A stretch of DNA of 64,000 nucleotides from Archilochus colubris (lineage: Eukaryota > Chordata > Aves > Apodiformes > Trochilidae): the NCBI GenBank assembly GCA_023079485.1, contig CM041083.1, positions 142,179,052 through 142,243,051 on the forward strand. The letters are read 5' to 3'. Under the pieces are notes generated by a model, which ran no database searches, was not told where the DNA came from, and was given only the letters and a program-made list of their open reading frames with translations. Position numbers and translations under genes: made by a program. Positions 49,771 to 61,411 of this stretch are shown in pieces (position 1 is the stretch's first letter; each line of letters begins with the position of its first letter).

Positions 49771-50620
49771 TTAAGGTACAGCACTTTGCCATTTTTTTCC
49801 AGATGGTTTTTGTTTTTTACAAGATACCTAGAAGCTGAAAAACTCTGAGGCATGGATCATAATGTTAACAACAAATGAAAGCAGAAACCAAACATTTTGT
49901 GTTGTTGGCAAAAGATAGGCAAACTGGTTGATTTTACATTCCTAAAAGCTGTTTTGTTAGGATATATTGCTGGATTGCACTCTTCAACTCAAATATTTAA
50001 CATTTACGTAGAAAGAAAGGGAAAAAAATATTATTTGTCAATTTTTAAGTGGTATTATTCTACCTCTTCTGGCTTTTATCAACTTTGCTCCCCCCCATAC
50101 CCTTTTTTGTCAGCTTTTATAATGGGTACCAGCATTTGGCATGGTTTTGTCATCACATTTGCTATTAGTGTTGTTTCTATTACTGTATCTATTTTCTATT
50201 TGTAATTGCTGATACATAAGGAAGCAGAAGGTGTTGCCTCTTACTATTAACAAGCTTTTAACATGCATATGACATGGGATGTGTTAGGCTTTATGGTAAT
50301 CCATGAAAATAACTGATGAAAGTTTGTCTTAGCAAACTCTTTAACTATCCTAAACCCTTTATATCCAAATTTTGAAGTCTGGATGACAGCCTTTACAAAC
50401 ACTGTTGAGCAGTAATCGGTGGATGAGTGGCTCAAATGCATGAAAACACGCGTATATATAAAAAGGAAGAGATTCTTGTATCTTTTGAAAGAGGAGTAAG
50501 TGTTGGACCTCCTGAGAGGGTTTTAGGTTCAGGTTGAATGCATGAGGGTGAATATGCCCCTCAGGAGATCCCTTTCCTGCAAGGAGATGGTTGGGTTCCC
50601 ACCCTGTCATGTCTGACATC
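49771..50620. other. Unique interval, no gene recognised
   Basis: AT-rich. A 102-codon frame (49897-50205, +) is hydrophobic in parts but matches nothing recognised. Confidence 0.45.
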
Positions 50621-50860
50621 ATAGAATAATAGAATGGGTTGGGTTAGAAGGGAATTTAAAGATCACCCAGTTCCAACTCCCCTGCCATGGGCAGGGACAC
50701 CTCCCACAAGACCAGGTTGCTCAAAGCCCCATCCAGCCTTGCCTTGGACACTTTCAGGCAGCCACAACTTCTCTAGACAGCCTGTTCCAGTGTCTCACCA
50801 CCCTCACAGAAAAAAATTCTTTCTAATATAAATCCACCCTATCTAAATCTGTACTCACAC
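50621..50860 (-). mobile_element. CR1 LINE 3' end
   Basis: Complemented CR1 terminus. The octamer remnant 'catagaataatagaatggg' (about 50620-50640) is followed by the 3'UTR signature 'cccctgccatgggcaggg' and the antisense end of the coding region to about 50860 (an octanucleotide-poor, indel-rich segment). About 240 bp; strongly 5'-truncated. Confidence 0.95.
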
Positions 50861-53800
50861 ACACTGAAATGCTTCAATCAGCGTATCTGCTTTTTTACAA
50901 CAATTCTGCAGCCTATTTAAATTCCTGTAGGACTACACAGTTCTTCCACTTTTGGAATATCATTTGATATGTACGTGCTGACAGAAAATGTTTTAAAACT
51001 TTCAGATGTAGTATTTTTGCCTTTGTGCTGTCATGAAGATAACATTTATATGAGCAGGTCAAGGAAGAGAGATGCCCAAACATTTGTCCTTGACACCTGA
51101 AAGTTCATTAATCCATTCCCAAGCAATGAACTAAAACCAAGAGTTTCCAGGGGGTTTGAGTATCTCAAGATGGTTTGTTCCAATCTGGGGAAAAAAGTAT
51201 TTTTAAACTAATATTCTAACTGTCCTCTGAAAGAAGATTTTTGCAACATAAAACCACCAAGAGCTTCCTTTGAGGTTCAGGGTCTCATCATGCTGAGCAC
51301 AGTATAAGCATTTCCTAGAACATGTTGCTTATAATAATTTAGTGTCTAAGAGTGGAGGTGACAAAGACTGAGGAACAAAATTGATTTAGTATAGCTTCTG
51401 TGTATATGCACATTTATAAACACATATAGACAGAGAAACATATGACAGTTATTCTATAATTATTTCTCTCATAACAAAATGACAAATTGGGACTAAAGGG
51501 TCCTGATGAAAGACTGGAAATATATGTGAGGAATGGAAAGGATTCTTCATATAAAGGAGGCAATAAACTTTTTATAAATCAGGAAAGACATGGAATGAAA
51601 AATATGTTAAAAACCAAATAAAAGATAAAGACAATAATATATGTACATTTTAGATATTCACAGGCAGGCACACACTTGGAAGACTAATAAGTTGCTAAGG
51701 TTGTAAAGGTGCTGAAAATCACTTATTTTTTTCCAACAGTCTGCTCAGAGTCTATGAGGCAGATATTTATCACATCTTAATATGACCTGAATCCACACGA
51801 GGCCAGCAACATAATTTCTCCTCCTTTAGTGGACTTTGTTCCAATTCCTCTCTTTGTACTCGGGCACTTTATGGTAAGGGGTGGATTTAACACAGTCAAT
51901 ATCCACAGGTATCATTGGTGCCCTGTTTATTGGTTCACTGGTCTTTACCTTCAGAAAGCACTTATCTCAGTAAAGCATATGTCAGACACAGGCAATTGTT
52001 TCTGTGGAGCTTTGCTGTAGGATATACTTCAAATTTATTTCATGTAACCTGCATGAGCAGTTGTGGAGATCTGGCTGCAGAGCTGTGTTCATCCCTGCTG
52101 AAACCATGGATACTGTCTCTTCTCCCATCAGTAGTCAAGTTTCAGCATAAAACCCTTTAATTTGAGTTACACTGACTATCATTTGCTAGTTTAAGGCAAG
52201 CTATTGATTGACATGTGGATATGGAAAAAACATATTTGGAGAGGGAGCAATGCTAGTGGAATACCCATGACAGAAGAAACATTATTCTTAACAAGACAGC
52301 ACTTACAGAACAATGTCAAAGAAGACAGAGGCAGCAAACTAAACAGTTTTCTAAAACTACATCAGTGTTGAAAAAGAGATCAAACTTTGCCTGAACCATG
52401 AAACTTTAAAATGAAGTAAAGCTTCAGTGTTCAGCAATATCGTCTTCAAAGAGATGTGCCAAATAGTTTGGGATGAATTAAAATATTTCCCCAAATGAAG
52501 ACAAGTGCAAGTGGTTTTGGAAAAGCCTGGCAGTGAGGAGGATGTATCTTCAGAGTAAAAGTAGATTTAAGGCACATTGCTGATGGGGCTGGGACTTGGT
52601 AGGAAACATCTAGGCAAGAAATAGCAGATAAAGTACATTTTGCAGAAAAAAATAATGAAATAATGTTCTATGGTGGGAGGAGTAGCATAGGCAGACCACC
52701 ATCCTTCCTATTTTCCATATTTGTTGCTTTAAAGAAGGTGTGTCTTTCTTATATATAATTTAAAATATAACCAGAAAGTAGTGGTGAGGATTTAAACCCA
52801 CAATTATTCTCTCAGGCTTTTGTTCTAATATGATACAGGACAATCCTGCTGGGATGTACTTGATCCTGGATATGTCTGACTTTAATAAGTTAACGAAAAA
52901 AAAAAAAAGTGGGGGTAATAATAATGTTGTTATAAAAAAGTTGTGATAAATGTTGTTATAAAAATGTTGTTATAAAAAATGTTGTTATAAAAAAGAAACA
53001 GAATTGTGTGGGGGATATTGGAGGTACTGTTACAGAACTGTCTAGGGTAGCTGATGGCCCAGTCACACCACCTCAGGGAAAGACAAGAATTACACCTTAT
53101 CTTTCCTACAAACCAACATCTAATATGTAGGTTGTTAATACTAACACTAAAAAGTTGTTTCAGTGCAGTTCCCCTTGCATTCAGGACCTTCATGGAATAA
53201 CTATTGGAGGGAAAAAAAACTGTTGTTGCTCACATTGCCAAAAATTTACCATAAGATTGTCAATATCAGCAACATTTCTCTAACTGTTGTCCACACCTTT
53301 CTTCCTGTGAGACCTCCAGGATTCTTGGAATTCCTTCCATCTGTGCAGAGCACATGAAAAGTAGGGATGGACATTTAGTAAGGGTTCATCAGAGTGACAG
53401 ACTGTAAAACCTTTCTGCATTTGTGTCAGCTTTTTTATGGTATTAAAACAGTAAAGAACCAGAAAGAATAACCTGTGATGCCTTCCTCTCTAAAACAATG
53501 TAAAAGATTGTAAATATCCCTCTTGGTGAGTCACAGGCATTTCTACTTCCATTCAGTTTCAGTTATTGCATATATTAAGAAAGGTTTATATATGAATACA
53601 AAGATCTTATTTGGGTTTTTTGGTTTTTTTCCCACTTAGTCTAAAAATTCAAAAGTGATCAATAGATATCACCTGAAATGTGCCTGTATTATAGATTGAT
53701 GATTCAATTGCCCTCATTCATAAGGTAATTTAAGCAGATAACTCACAGATTAAAGAGCTCTGCTGCAGCCTGAACCTTAAAATTGACATTTAACTTAATT

Positions 53801-54117
53801 TTTCCATCAATAGAATCTACTCCAAATTTTTACTCAATACTTAGAAGTCTATGATTAGCAGAAAGTAATGTAGACATTAACAGATTAAAAAGTAATTTAT
53901 AGTTCCATGCTAAGTCTCATTCTATCTGCAAATATAAAAAGAATTGCACTTTACTTTGATGCAAGAAATTATTCATCAGATATACAAAGAAAAGGCAGTA
54001 GGGAAACCTGTTTTTTTTATAAGTGTATCCTGATGTAGGGTGAAGCTCTTGTCTCAGGAGAGAGGAGAGGGAGCAGGGTTGTGCACTTACTACCTGGGAA
54101 TGGGCAACTATTCATGG
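50861..54117. other. Unique interval with one minisatellite
   Basis: No gene recognised. An A-run (52896-52908) and the TGTTGTTATAAAAA array lie near 52.9 kb. Confidence 0.45.
52924..52995. repeat. Minisatellite, unit ATGTTGTTATAAAAA
   Basis: About four full and one partial copy of a 14-17-bp unit, differing in A-run length. The Thr/Phe/Ile-rich antisense frame end (52930-53193) runs through it and is not a gene. Confidence 0.92.
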
Positions 54118-54345
54118 AACCATAGGATAGTTTGGATTGAAAGGCACCTTCAAAAATCATCTGATTTAGTCCTCTGACAGTGAGCAGGGGCACCTTCAAC
54201 CAGATCAGGTTGCTTAGAGCCCCATCCAGCCTGGCCTTGATTGTTCCCAGGGATGGAGCTTCTGCCACTTCTCTGGGCAACCTGTTCCAATTTTTCACCA
54301 CCCTTATTGTAAAAAAAATCTCTCTCTTACATCTAATCTGAATAG
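54118..54345 (-). mobile_element. CR1 LINE 3' end, older copy
   Basis: Complemented CR1 terminus: 'ggaaccataggatagtttgg', 'gttgcttagagccccatcc' and the antisense of NWNRLPREVAEAPSLG (about 54238-54300), then 'ttgtaaaaaaaatctc' for the KKFF segment. Substitutions through the 3'UTR make it older than the 50621 copy. Truncated at about 54345. Confidence 0.94.
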
Positions 54346-55184
54346 ATGTGGCTGCTCAAATGAAAGCATGAGCCAACCAGCCAACCAGAGCTGCTGTTCT
54401 CTGCTCCCTTCTCAGAAAGCGAGCTCTTGACATCACCCTGAAGCACGGCAGGCATGAGCCTGCCACCCAGAAAGAGGAGGAAGAAGAAAAAACTCCTGCC
54501 ACAGACTGGAGAATGACACCATTAGTCCTTTCACTCCCACAAGACCAGTGCTTTCCTGGAAGTGTTATGGGAGTGGTGGGTCAGGGGGTTCCCTGGGCAA
54601 AATCTAGGGATTAAGGGTGGTGGTGCAAATACAGGGAGTAAGGACAATCTCAGGTTCTTAACTGTAGATGACTTAATGCAAAAGTTGAAACTCCCAGAGT
54701 TTTCTGGGATGTTCTTGACTGTGAGTTCAAAAAGACCCAACAAGAATGTAATATAATCTTGCTCATGATTCTATTTCTGTGGTGAAAAAAACCCCAGTAA
54801 TTGGATAAATCTGATGTTAAAACATGTACGAGTTGGCACTTCAAAATGTCTAACTACTTACATGGATGGAGCAGCTGCTCCATAACAGGGGAACTGTATC
54901 CAGCAAACCTTGACATCATGGGCTTTTGTGAAGTTTGATGCACTGGCATCAATACCACTTCAATGTTTCTGAAAGGACTTTAATGCACTATAAACTGAAA
55001 CAGGAGAGATTATGAGTATTGGAGTGGCATTTGTTCTAGACCTAAATATGACAGTATTTTTAACAGAATACATTCTTTTCACAGACAAGATTTAGTCAAG
55101 CAGCTTTGATGAACCCAACAGTATTTGAGGGCAATAATGAAATTGAAGACATCAGATCTTAAGTAAAGGAATTTATGGACTGGT
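54346..55184. other. Unique interval, no gene recognised
   Basis: Overlapping short frames on both strands near 54531-54844; no similarity recognised. Confidence 0.45.
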
Positions 55185-55344
55185 ACCAAACCAAACCAAA
55201 AAAAAACAACAAAAAAAACAACAAAACACAACACAAAAAAACAAAAAAACAAAAACACAACAACCCACCAAACAACACAACCAACCCCAAAAAAAAAAAA
55301 ACCAACAACCCCCAACACAACCCAAAACAAAACCACAAAAAAAA
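55185..55344. repeat. 160-bp tract made only of A and C
   Basis: From 55185 to 55344 the + strand has no G and no T. It starts with ccaaaccaaacc and then mixes CAA, CAAAA, CCAA and AACCCCC without a constant unit. The Lys/Asn/Thr-rich + frame and the Phe/Val/Trp/Cys-rich antisense frames (55079-55454) over it are artefacts of composition. Confidence 0.97.
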
Positions 55345-58149
55345 GGGCTCAGCATGGTCCTAGTTTGTGTCTCTTTTGTGACTTTCCATAGAACTGGCTT
55401 ATACTGGCAAAAAAGGTAAGCAAAAGTGAATTTCAGAGTTATAGTCCTCTTCACTGAAAATTGCTTTTTAACTCAAACATATTAATGCTGGCAAATGTAT
55501 TAGACAAATCAGTTCCAAAAAAAACCTGCCCTCACAACTTGCCCGATCAATCACAAGTAAGTAAAGCAAATCAAGTTACATAGACTCATAGAAAACGATA
55601 CATAGAGTTTAAAAAGCTCACCCAAAACTAATCAAATACTTTGAATAATGAATAAATTAGACAAAACCATGGAGTGCTCTTGCATATGCCATAATCAGAC
55701 AGAGAGGCTAAACTCATTGGATGCGTTATTCATTGTGAATTATTTGTTCTACCTGTCAGTGGGGAAGCTTGCAAACATTACTGCGGGATCTGTGATCATC
55801 TAACAGCCTGAAGAAGGAGCCCTGATTGCCCTTATCATTACGTAGCATCTTGTCATTTAGATGAGGAGTTTATTCATTTATTGATTTATTTACTTATGTT
55901 GTCTGAGAAAAATATTGTCCATCAGGTGCTCAAACATGCCAGGGACAAACCAGAATGGCTGCTGTGAAGACAAAATAATGTCTCTTCAATCTACCAGTAT
56001 TCTTTGCTGAAGTCAGGGAATGATGAATGAAGGAGAAAATACAGAGGGGTTGTTCTGTCACTAAAATCTACAGTAATACTTTTTCAAAAGAAGGAAAAAA
56101 ACCACAGGATTGAGAAAGTTAAGTAATGAGCTCTTACACAATAAAAGGGCAAATCATCAAAAACAGCTCTGCAGCTTCAAAATATAAATTATTTAAGGCC
56201 CTGTAAGGTAAAATAGTGATATGGAGGGGAGTACAGAGTAAAATGATAACATTTGTATGTGAGACATGTTTGTTTTGTGTTTGTTGTTGTAGTTTTGTTG
56301 GGTTTTTTGGGGTGTGGGTTGTTTTTTTTTAATTTAGATTCATTGTGTATTGATAGGGAATCTGGGAAATAATGTGAATACAGAAGAGGGTAGAAGATGA
56401 GAAAACCACATATAAAATTCTATTTTTCTGTAGGGACTGCACACTGTTACCATTTCATGTGAACATAAAATAGGAATTTAAAAAAAATAGAAATGCCTAG
56501 TGGAAGTGCTGTTTTAACATTTAGACACCTTATGAAGTTATAAATGACCTGCAAATAAACTGAACTTCTGGAACATCTTAGAGCAGCAATGGAACTGACC
56601 CTTATTCACAATACTGTAAGAAGGGGAGAGCCAGTGGTATTACAAAGCCTCAACAACTATGCTTAAAATTTTCTTGAAAAGCTGGCTTCTGATAAATTTT
56701 ATGAAGCCAGACTGCGTAGCAGATAAACACAGGATAAGATATCAAATTTATATGAATAATAAAATTCTCATTTTTGTAGCTTATTTTTAATATGCCTTGT
56801 AAGTGTTGATCAAATAACAATTCAGGCAATAGAACAACAGTAACTTTAAGAGTATGAGCAAGACACTCAGATATGCAATTCCTACTCTGTAAAATCATGC
56901 GTTTATATAACTGTTATCACTGTGGAACATATGTATAATTTTATCACCTTAATGATGCTGAGATATTAGAGAGTAGTCTATTTTAGGAACCATGACCTCC
57001 TTTGAAGTAGCTATTAAAGGAAGAAACGTGACGGAATGTGAAACAGCCTTAGTCTGCATAGGAATGGCAGATTTTCTATTGCAAATTTGTCATCTTGGTC
57101 TCTTTTAAAGGGAAAAATGGACAGCACAACCAAAGGAGTGAATGGCAGCCTTCAACCCATTCTGCCCTCTTGACCAATGGCTTTGAGGACATAGAAATGC
57201 CAAATAACCAAAGTCTCCTCCCTCTCAGGACTGGCCATCTTGGTTTAACATCACTATAGCTGTGCACATATATTATGAAGTCAACATGTTTCATCAGCAA
57301 ATAGAGAGAAACAATATCAGGATTTACATGTGAGGAATAACTATCATGTACAAACCCACTTCCCTTCCAGGCAGCAACAAACAAATGCCTCAGGATAAAT
57401 TTTAGGACACAAATTCTTGGTGGTCCCTATTCAAGTAAGCCATAAATTATCTCTCCTAATCTTGTCACATGAGAAAGAATGTCATCTGATTTATTTTTCC
57501 TGTATTGTCCTGTGACAAAAAACCCAAACCTATTTAAATGCTAACCTGAGTAGTCCAGTTGTATTGGGCAGTTTCTTCAGTGATGAAGTTTACTTAGAAA
57601 TCAAAAGAAAATTTGATCAAATTTAGTTTGTTAGATTTTCCAATGAAACTTTAATAACCAGTTCTTTAAATGCAAATGAAACGATTATAACTAGCAAAGA
57701 TAATAAAAGCAAAAATAACTTTTTGGTAGTTTTCTTCTTATGTGTTTTTTAATGTTTCAAATATTAAAAAAGATCAATACACAGCATATTGAATAACTTC
57801 AAAAAATCAGAATATTCCTGTTGCTCTTTGAGTGCAAAATTCAGTCTTACAGTTTTTTTGGTAGAAAACTGCCAATAACATGAACTTTAACAAAGTGCTA
57901 GAACAGCGGTGGTATCAAAATTTGATGTAAAAGGTTTCAGTTACCCAGACAGTTTAACATAATTATGTTAACATCTTATAATAAATATATATATTTATCT
58001 TATAATGAATATTCTGAAAGATACCGACTATTTAAGGGTTTAAAAATAGCTGATACTGTTGATGTGAATGGGACAAACATTCACATGACATCTTTCTCAC
58101 ACTCTCTAGAAAATAGATAGTACCAGACTTTTTTCATTATAGTTTTTAG
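55345..58149. other. Unique AT-rich interval
   Basis: No gene recognised. G/T-rich run at about 56268-56332, and an 18-bp self-complementary ATAAATATATATATTTAT at 57981-57998. The part near 55725-55885 lacks repeats and has a mixed, enhancer-like look (inference only). Confidence 0.45.
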
Positions 58150-58385
58150 AAAAATGGAATAATAGGAAAATATAGGTTGGGAGAGACCTCTGGAGGCCTC
58201 TAGTCCAGTGTCCTGTTTGAAGAGGAGTCAGTTATGTGGTCAGACTGAATTGCTCGGGGCTTTCTCTCACTGTATCTTGGAAACCTCGAGTAACGGAGAC
58301 TTTACAACATCCCTGGGCAGCCTGCTCCAGTGTTTGACTGTCTTAGGGTGAAAAGAGAAAACTCTTACTACCATCAAATTAGTGG
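58150..58385 (-). mobile_element. CR1 LINE 3' end, fourth 3' subtype
   Basis: Complemented CR1 terminus with 'aggttgggagagacctctgg' at the 3' side, a 'tgtttgaagaggagtcag' and 'tatgtggtcagactgaattg' 3'UTR block, then 'catccctgggcagcctgctc' and 'gactgtcttagggtg' for the end of the coding region. This 3'UTR block (the sequence for 'gcaggg...gtcagct...gaccaggttg') differs from all other copies in the window. About 235 bp; diverged. Confidence 0.93.
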
Positions 58386-59067
58386 TTTTTAAAAGTTTTC
58401 ATAAATGCATGAATTCAGGTGTTACAGAAAATCTGAAACGTCTCCACATCGCGAGAGGTAAAGTTCAGAAACTGGCATCAAACTGATAGCATAGGCAGAA
58501 TGAAATGATAATGACGGCTGTGCCAGAGTTACACTGCAAACAGAGGGTGAAGGAGCATCATCTGAGATTTAAGTCAATGCTCAGGAGCACTTGAGGCCCA
58601 ACAAGAGTTGGGGTTTTTCACAAATAAAGGCAGTGGGTAGCTCTCGTGTGAATCTCTTACCCAGTGCCAGTACGGCACAGCTTCAGGAAACCTTCCCTTC
58701 CTGTAGTTTCGACTGGAGAAGGGAATAAAAGCTGTGTAACAGTGGAATAAAAGACCATATCAAAACAAAGTTAAAGAAGGGAGAAATTGATGAGGATGTC
58801 TTGTACCAGCAAGAGGATTTCTTTTATCAATGGACTTTACCCAAATACCCAGCAGCTGTACCCTGAGAAGAATCCTCTGCCTCTGTATGAAGGCTTTGCT
58901 GGTACTGTTGGGTAAGTGAGTCTTCCAGTGTGCCATAGCATCATGGCTGAATGGGGAAGCCTTTAACTACCTTTTCTAAACTTAAACAGAAACTAAGGAT
59001 TAAAACCCAAGACATGGGGAGGGAGCTAAGTGGGCTTAGAGTTTTATAGCTTACTGAAGACATTGAA

Positions 59068-59103
59068 GGACTTAGTGTAAAAAAAGGACTGAGTGTAAAA
59101 AAA
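59068..59103. repeat. 18-bp tandem duplication
   Basis: ggacttagtgtaaaaaaa followed by ggactgagtgtaaaaaaa; one mismatch. Confidence 0.93.
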
Positions 59104-60729
59104 GAAACTGTAAAGACAAACTCACAGAAAATGTGGGAATTTTTGGCCTTTTTTAAAAAAAATTGTTACTAAGTAGGTTTGTTTGTCTGGTTGGAGAACA
59201 TGTTACTGTACTGGTTCTATACCTTTTTGTGAGAAATTTCTGCCTGGTTCAATATAAAATGACATCAAATTCCCAATGAGATCAAGAGATCAGCTGCTGA
59301 TCTTTCCCAGCACAGAAACACACAGAGTTAGGAGGGGTCTCTGGTTTACCAGTTGAGGGGTCATCTCAGCTCCCAAAGACAGAGGAGTAATGATGTCTGT
59401 GCTCAATCAAACTGGTGTCATAATGGCAGCACAGTCACCACCCCTCTCTTTTTTGAGAGCTCCAGCTCCATGGATTTTCCACTTGGGAAGGGGCTCATGT
59501 TTTGGGAAGCTGGGGCTTGGCTATGGCTTGGGTAAATGATCTGATCTCTTTGGGAACAACGATGAGGAAAGCAGCACCTGCCTTTGGGCAGAGCTCTCTG
59601 CTGGGTGTCCCTCGGGGGGGCAGAGGCAGAGCAGCCCTGAGGAGGGTCCTGGGCCCCCTTGAGCCATGAGGCCAGGCTCAACCCCCCTGCAAATCACTTC
59701 TGGGGTTGTCCAGGAGCAAAGCCCAAAGGGGAGCCAGGGCAAGTGTGTGAATCTGGTGGGTCCAAGGGCATCCTGGACCCCTGGTGCTGCAGGGGAGGAG
59801 GCTTCCTCCCGCCTCAGGCACAGAGCCGGAGTGGTCAGGACTGGTGCAGGAGGGGAACATTTTGCATCATCTCTGCAAACAGCCCGGCAGGGCAGTTCCA
59901 CCACGCTGTTCTAGTTGAATACTAAATACACTTCCCTCTGTTGCTTCCCTGGTGGGAGTGTAAGACCTTTCTTTTCCAACTCAGATTAATTTTTTTTCTT
60001 AAATTGCATTGGCCTGCCCAGCTGATTGAAGAGCAGCCCACTTGTTGGGATTTCTTCACATGATTCTGACAGGTACATTTTGTCAAAAATATACCACAAC
60101 AGTGACTGTCTAATCCCAAAAAGGCTTTATGTAATTTTAAATGTGTCAGTGCGAAACATGACCAAACACAACAAGCAACTATAATCAGCTGAATGTGTAA
60201 CATGGACGCTGAATTATTGTTATGCTTCAAGAAAATCTTTGTTATTCTTTTCTAAAAGAAAAAAAAAAAAAAGAAAAAAGAAAAGTATGAAAGTGATATT
60301 AAGCAGATGTTAGACTGGAGTTGTCAATCTTGTCTAAGCACGCAGGTGCTAATGTGTTATAATTATCCCTTCTGGCAGTTGATATTTAGGATTTTGGATC
60401 CCACCTAGTCAATCACAGCTGTAATTGTTAAGCTACTTACATAGCTAATATGCTGGGTAATAACCAGATCAAGATTTAATATTTGACGTTTACCTTCAAT
60501 TATCTTTTCTTCTGACATACATCTCCCCCACTCAGGTTCTTGCAGATCGGAACACTCTTCTGATTTCAGTAAAATAAATAAGAATCAGGTTATAGAAGGA
60601 GACTCAAATAAAAAATATTACTGTCATTGCCTCTTGCCTCACTGCCTCTTGTTTCTTAAAGAAGAATTAGGTATCTTCTTGTTACAAGCTTTACAGGTAT
60701 AATGATTTGATTCAGAGCAGTTCCTTCCC

Positions 60730-60751
60730 TTTTTTTTTTTTTTTTTTTTTT
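60730..60751. repeat. Poly(T) run, 22 bp
   Basis: On the complement strand this is poly(A), preceded by AATAAA about 7 bases upstream (the complement of tttatt at 60759-60764). It could therefore be the tail of an old retrocopy; no coding similarity or target duplication was found to support that. Confidence 0.9.
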
Positions 60752-61392
60752 GATGGATTTATTTACAGAAAATCTCATACCTGCTATTGCAAAAATGTGG
60801 TGTAAGTATGCTAACTGAAGCCAGGCATATTTTCAGACAGCAATATTTGCTGTGAAACAAAGCACTGATGTTTGTTTTGTAGCTGGAAAACATATGTATA
60901 TGTTCATGCCACCTGTGTTATACCAGAAGCTGTTTCCTGTTAAAAGCACTATGAAAATTAACTCTGGAATAAAAAAAATTAAAACTAATTTGCCAGTTTT
61001 TAATTTTTCAGTCTTCAACTAACTAAAGTCTGTGTTAGAAAATTTCCTTCAATAAGTACAAATGAAACAAGAGGTTTTTTTCCAAATGTTCTGAGATTTA
61101 ATCCTGAGTTGTTATGCTGAAGCCCACATAACTTTTAACACTTTCATTCCAAATCAAAATGCAGTATTTACAGCATGCTCAGAAATGAGTAGTTACTATA
61201 GTGTCCAGAGGGCCTGCTAAGAATTATGTGAACCAAGTTTTCTGTTGCTCTAACTGAATGACAACAATTTTAATTTGCAACAAAAAGAGTTTTTTATTAT
61301 TGCTTGTCTTGAGCAGTATAACAGGATTTTTCCCTTAGCAGGGAGTGACTAGGGCTATTCCTAGTACCTACAGTTGTGTCTCAGAAAACCTT

Positions 61393-61411
61393 TAACAACA
61401 ACAACAACAAA
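61393..61411. repeat. (AAC)6 microsatellite
   Basis: Six AAC units, uninterrupted. Confidence 0.9.

Noticed and set aside
49452..49853. 108-128-codon frames on both strands
   Set aside because: Translations of the AAAAG array.
55079..55454. Cys/Trp/Val/Phe-rich antisense frames resembling membrane proteins
   Set aside because: Produced by the A/C-only tract; hydrophobicity follows from G/T-only codons.
57973..58006. AT palindrome flanked by ATCTTATAAT direct repeats considered as a small transposon
   Set aside because: Only 34 bp in all; simple AT repeat is sufficient explanation.
59353..59930. GC-richer block with overlapping frames, considered as a CpG-island promoter or exon
   Set aside because: Few CpG dinucleotides, frames equally long on both strands, no recognisable protein; probably an unidentified old repeat.
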